Assembly (NCBI RefSeq): GCF_003002815.1
Contig: NZ_PVTF01000001.1
Location: 744,001 to 808,000 of the forward strand
DNA length: 64,000 nt
Direction of reading: 5' to 3'
Source of the DNA: Umezawaea tangerina
Lineage (GTDB): Bacteria > Actinomycetota > Actinomycetes > Mycobacteriales > Pseudonocardiaceae
Shown here: piece after piece, positions 61,290-64,000 of the stretch
Numbering within the stretch: position 1 is the stretch's first letter
Layout: every line of letters starts with the position of its first letter
Position numbers and translations under genes: made by a program
The notes under the pieces: model-generated
What the model was told of the DNA's origin: nothing
Databases searched by the model: none
The model's input: the letters and a program-made list of their open reading frames with translations, nothing else

Positions 61290-62078
61290 TTAGAGCTTCA
61301 GGGCCGCCCGGACGAAAGCGACCACGTCGGCGAGCACCTCGTCGCGGTTGGTCTCGTTGAACACCTCGTGCCGCGCGCCGGGGTACACCCGCTCGGTGAA
61401 CGCCGTGCCGCGGATGCGGTCGGTGCCCGCCCTGGTGTCGGCGATCGGCACCACCCGGTCGTCGTCGCCGTGCAGCCACAGCGTCGGCAGGTCGCCCAGC
61501 GGTTCGCCGGACGCGACCGCGTCCAGGGCCCGCTCCAACGACTCCAGGGTCTCCCGGTGCCAGTTCCCGTGGTACACCAACGGGTCCGCGGCGTACGCGG
61601 TCGCCACGTCCTCGTCGCGCGACAGCGACGACGGGTCGAGCGGGGCGTCCGGGACCTCCTTGTCCGCCAACGGGTCCAGGCCCTGCCAGGCGCCGAGCAC
61701 CGGTGCGGACAGCACCAGCGCGGCCAGCTCCTCGCCGTGCGCCTGCGCGTAGCGGGACGCGACCAGCCCGCCGACGGAGTGTCCGATGAGGACGGTGGGC
61801 AGCGGGGTGGCGATCGAGCGGGTCACCGCGTGGACGTCGGCGACGAGCGCGTCGACGTCGGTGATCAGCGCCCGTTCGCCCTCCGACCCGCCGTGCCCGA
61901 CCAGGTCGCCGCCGACCACGAGGGCGCCAGCGTCGTGCAGGGCGGCCGCCACGTGCTCGTAGCGGCCGAGGTGCTCGCCGTACCCGTGCACGAGCACGGC
62001 GAGCCAGGTGGCCTCGAGGTTCGGCCAGGTGTGGACCGCGAGTTCGCCCGCGTGGCCGGTGACGTTCGATTCGATCAC
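61290..62078 (-). CDS. Alpha/beta hydrolase, monoacylglycerol lipase-like
   Basis: 262 residues. Catalytic triad visible: nucleophile serine in VLIGHSVGGLVAS (about Ser113), aspartate in LWLHGDDDRVVPIADT and histidine in YPGARHEVFNETNRDEV. Oxyanion/HG region WLAVLVHGYGEHLGRYEHVAAAL is typical of the lysophospholipase/monoacylglycerol lipase group (Hydrolase_4). A cap domain (about 135-190) follows the nucleophile. Hydrolyses a lipid ester; cytoplasmic as no signal peptide is seen. Its ATG directly abuts the stop of the lipoprotein gene. Confidence 0.93.
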   Translation of the reverse strand: MIESNVTGHAGELAVHTWPNLEATWLAVLVHGYGEHLGRYEHVAAALHDAGALVVGGDLVGHGGSEGERALITDVDALVADVHAVTRSIATPLPTVLIGHSVGGLVASRYAQAHGEELAALVLSAPVLGAWQGLDPLADKEVPDAPLDPSSLSRDEDVATAYAADPLVYHGNWHRETLESLERALDAVASGEPLGDLPTLWLHGDDDRVVPIADTRAGTDRIRGTAFTERVYPGARHEVFNETNRDEVLADVVAFVRAALKL

Positions 62079-62708
62079 CTAGGCAGCGTAGAACGCGCTC
62101 AGCTCGATCGTGCCGGCGCCGCACACCGGACCGTAGGTCCACGGGAACTGGACCGGTGCGGTCTCGTCCGGCGGGATGGCCGCGGCGCTGGTGGCCTCGG
62201 GCTCGCACGGCCCGTCGACCGGCTCGCCGTCGCGCGCCACGACCGTCCAGTGCAGGTTCGCCGCCGCGGACCCGCCGGGGGCCAGCGTGACGAGCGACGG
62301 ACCGGGGTCGGTGGTGCGGCTGGTCCTGGTCGCGACGTCGCCACCGGACCCCGCGACCAGCTGGAACCCGCTGTACCCGTTGAGCGTGCACGGCTGGTCG
62401 CCGGTGTTGGTGAACACCAGCTTCGCGTACCGGTTGCCCGCGCCCGCGTCGCCCTGGTCGACCTTGCCGGACAGCGTCGTCGCGGTGCACCGCGCGGCCC
62501 CCGTCGGCGCGGCCGCGCTCTCGGCCGCCGAGGACGCGGCGGGCGGCGGCGGTGCTGGGGTGGACGACGACGCGGCCGCGGAAGGGAGGTCCGCCTGCTT
62601 GGTGACCGGGACGCTCGCGGCGCCGGTCGAGGTCTTCTGCCCGGCACCGCAGGCCGCCACCAGCAGCGCCGTGCCGAGGAACCCGCAGGCGATCAGACGT
62701 CGGCTCAT
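62079..62708 (-). CDS. Lipoprotein with DUF4232-like domain
   Basis: 209 residues from ATG 62708, preceded by AGGAGG 6 bases upstream. Lipoprotein signal ending LVAACGAGQ (Cys20), a low-complexity Ser/Ala/Pro linker (about 28-68), and a beta-rich domain (about 72-209) beginning RCTATTLSGKVDQGDAGAGNRYAKLVFTNTGDQPCTLNGYSGFQLV. This is the DUF4232 pattern, including paired cysteines (Cys73/Cys104-type). Surface lipoproteins of this type are common in actinobacteria; function unknown. Probably co-transcribed with the hydrolase. Confidence 0.88.
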   Translation of the reverse strand: MSRRLIACGFLGTALLVAACGAGQKTSTGAASVPVTKQADLPSAAASSSTPAPPPPAASSAAESAAAPTGAARCTATTLSGKVDQGDAGAGNRYAKLVFTNTGDQPCTLNGYSGFQLVAGSGGDVATRTSRTTDPGPSLVTLAPGGSAAANLHWTVVARDGEPVDGPCEPEATSAAAIPPDETAPVQFPWTYGPVCGAGTIELSAFYAA

Positions 62709-62843
62709 GTCAGTCCTCCTGATTCGCCGTCCAAAGAGGACGGCTCGCTCGGTGGTCTTATCAAGAGGACGTGCATCCCCGCCGCCGGGTTCGCCCGGAC
62801 CGGCGAAAAATAACCGGATCGTGTGCCGCATCCGGTGATTTTC

Positions 62844-63899
62844 CTACCGGCGGACCCAGCCGCCGGGCAGGACGGACATCCCGTCCACGCCCGCGCCCCA
62901 CAGGTAGGTCCAGGTCACCGTGCCGTCGGGCAGCACGACGCGGGCCCGCCGGTACTCGTCGCCCTCGTACTTGTCCAGCAGCGGGAACGCCGTCTCCGGC
63001 GACTTGAGCCGCACGAGGTGGCCCGGCACGTCGTGGTCGCCGCCGGGGCGCAGCGCCGGGTAGCCGCGGCCGGTGTCGTGCAGGCTGCCGGACAGGGTCA
63101 CGGCCACCGGGTCGCCCGCGACGTGCTCGGCCAGCAGGCGCCAGTGCGACTCGCCGGGCTGGAGGGTGCCGTAGACGAACAGCCGGTCCGGCCAGTCGTC
63201 GGGCGACGGGTCGCCGAGCACGGGCGTGAGGTCGAGGCCGTCGGTCTCCGCCGGGTGGCCGCCGAGCCTGCGGGCGCGCGGCTGGTCGACCTCGGAGCAC
63301 ATCACCGGGGCGCCGCGCACGAGCAGCGGCATCCGGCGGGTCCCGGCGCCGGTGTAGGCCAGCACGGAGTCGACCCGGCCGCCGTTGAACAGGGTGACCC
63401 GGCCGGAGTGCACCCGTGCGAGCTGGTAGCGCAGCCCGCGCCCCTCGCACCGGTCCAGCACGCGCAGCTGGTCCGCCGTGGCCATCCACACGGCGTGCTC
63501 CTCCTCGACGCCCGGCGCGGCGGCCAGCGTGGCGGGCCGTTCGCCGTCGCGGGCGCGCAGCCCCGCCGCCCACACCGCCGAGATCCCCTCGCAGCGGGCC
63601 CGCAGCACCACCGCCGGGCCCGTCAGGCCCATCTCCTCGCGCAGCCACGTCACCTTCGCCGGGTTCGCGTTGGACCCGTAGGCCAGCACCGGCATCCGGG
63701 CCGCCAGCGGCGGTTCGCCGTGGTCGGCGAGCCAGTCGTCGAGGTCCCGCCCGTCCGGTGCGACCCGCCAGCCGGAGTCGGTCGCGGGGTCCGGGGTGAC
63801 CGGCCAGCCCTCGCCGTCCAGGTGCACGAAGCAGTGTTCCGGCCGGGTGCCCGGATACGGCAGTGCCGGATGCAGGTCGTCCGTGAAGGGCTGCGTCAT
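62844..63899 (-). CDS. Protein with two gamma-glutamylcyclotransferase-like domains
   Basis: 351 residues. After an 65-residue N-terminal region a GGCT-like domain starts at MPVLAYGSNANPAKVTWL (the YGSN signature). A second starts near residue 240 with RLFVYGTLQPGESHWRLL (the YGTL signature of AIG2/BtrG-like proteins). Ends GMSVLPGGWVRR. Each GGCT domain normally uses a glutamate as acid/base; candidates are VEEEHAVW and LDKYEGDEYRRA (the DxYEGxxY motif, typical of the catalytic Glu). Tandem fusion of the two related folds is uncommon. May act in glutathione- or gamma-glutamyl-amine metabolism (inferred). Confidence 0.85.
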   Translation of the reverse strand: MTQPFTDDLHPALPYPGTRPEHCFVHLDGEGWPVTPDPATDSGWRVAPDGRDLDDWLADHGEPPLAARMPVLAYGSNANPAKVTWLREEMGLTGPAVVLRARCEGISAVWAAGLRARDGERPATLAAAPGVEEEHAVWMATADQLRVLDRCEGRGLRYQLARVHSGRVTLFNGGRVDSVLAYTGAGTRRMPLLVRGAPVMCSEVDQPRARRLGGHPAETDGLDLTPVLGDPSPDDWPDRLFVYGTLQPGESHWRLLAEHVAGDPVAVTLSGSLHDTGRGYPALRPGGDHDVPGHLVRLKSPETAFPLLDKYEGDEYRRARVVLPDGTVTWTYLWGAGVDGMSVLPGGWVRR

Positions 63900-64000
63900 G
63901 CGCCCATTCTCGCAAGCCTCATCTGGAATTCACGTCACGTTGGTTTGACGAAGAGGCTGTTCATCGGATCTCTGGTCCTGTCGCACGGGTGACCTTGCCG

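Noticed and set aside
62785-62798. CCGGG-TTCG-CCCGG hairpin as terminator of the GGCT-like gene
   Set aside because: Stem is only 5 bp and lacks a T-run on the relevant strand; too weak to call.

Overview
The window is 64 kb of high-GC chromosomal DNA with many GTG and TTG starts, dense 4-base start/stop overlaps (ATGA, GTGA) and no tRNA, rRNA or CRISPR array that I can see. A sepH-serC-citA-gltA neighbourhood, F420-type enzymes, a urease cluster without ureE, ESX-type small proteins and many two-component/ABC pairs point to an actinobacterium, probably a Pseudonocardiaceae relative of Lentzea, Saccharothrix or Actinosynnema. This is inference from gene content, not a search.

Layout. 1-2.6 kb: an apparently heterodimeric ABC exporter, the second subunit cut by the window edge. 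2.7-4.2 kb: a small unknown protein, a structured repeat element and two membrane proteins. 4.3-12.3 kb: the cell-division regulator sepH, then a two-component system divergent from a lipoprotein/adaptor/MacB-like efflux operon, a second copy of the repeat, and serC. 12.4-15.8 kb: a NarL-type two-component system coupled to an ABC-2 exporter. 15.9-17.5 kb: an LLM-family oxidoreductase coupled to an F420-dependent NADP reductase-like protein. 18.7-19.8 kb: citrate synthase 2. 20.0-24.5 kb: ureABCFGD. 24.7-26.7 kb: pdxH and an EntS-like MFS exporter. 26.6-28.8 kb: an ESX-type (YbaB-like plus WXG-like) cassette. 29.0-29.4 kb: a third, longer copy of the structured repeat.

29.8-36.6 kb holds metabolic genes: amino-acid permease, acetyltransferase, aldose epimerase, amidohydrolase, acyl-CoA dehydrogenase with a divergent TetR regulator, and a PfkB sugar kinase. 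37.2-42.0 kb: gltA, photolyase and a NatAB-like ABC exporter. 42.2-44.7 kb: a second ESX-type cassette ending in a long glycine-rich WXG protein. 44.7-49.6 kb: glpD-tetR divergent from an alkyl-DHAP-synthase-like flavoprotein, then a CodA-like amidohydrolase. 49.7-50.6 kb: a decayed IS5-family element. 50.6-55.3 kb: an NADP-dependent oxidoreductase, an acetyltransferase, a third two-component system and a secreted DJ-1/PfpI-like protein. 55.3-60.0 kb: an operon built on a soluble FtsK/EccC-like ATPase with four small unknown proteins. 60.0-63.9 kb: a hypothetical protein, a lipase-like hydrolase, a DUF4232-type lipoprotein and a tandem gamma-glutamylcyclotransferase-fold protein.

The two observations most worth following are (i) a three-copy intergenic element made of one long near-perfect hairpin plus an array of short hairpins whose arms vary while pairing is kept, and (ii) the FtsK-like operon at 55.3-60.0 kb, whose soluble, partly degenerate multi-module ATPase and helical partners do not match a named system I can recognise.
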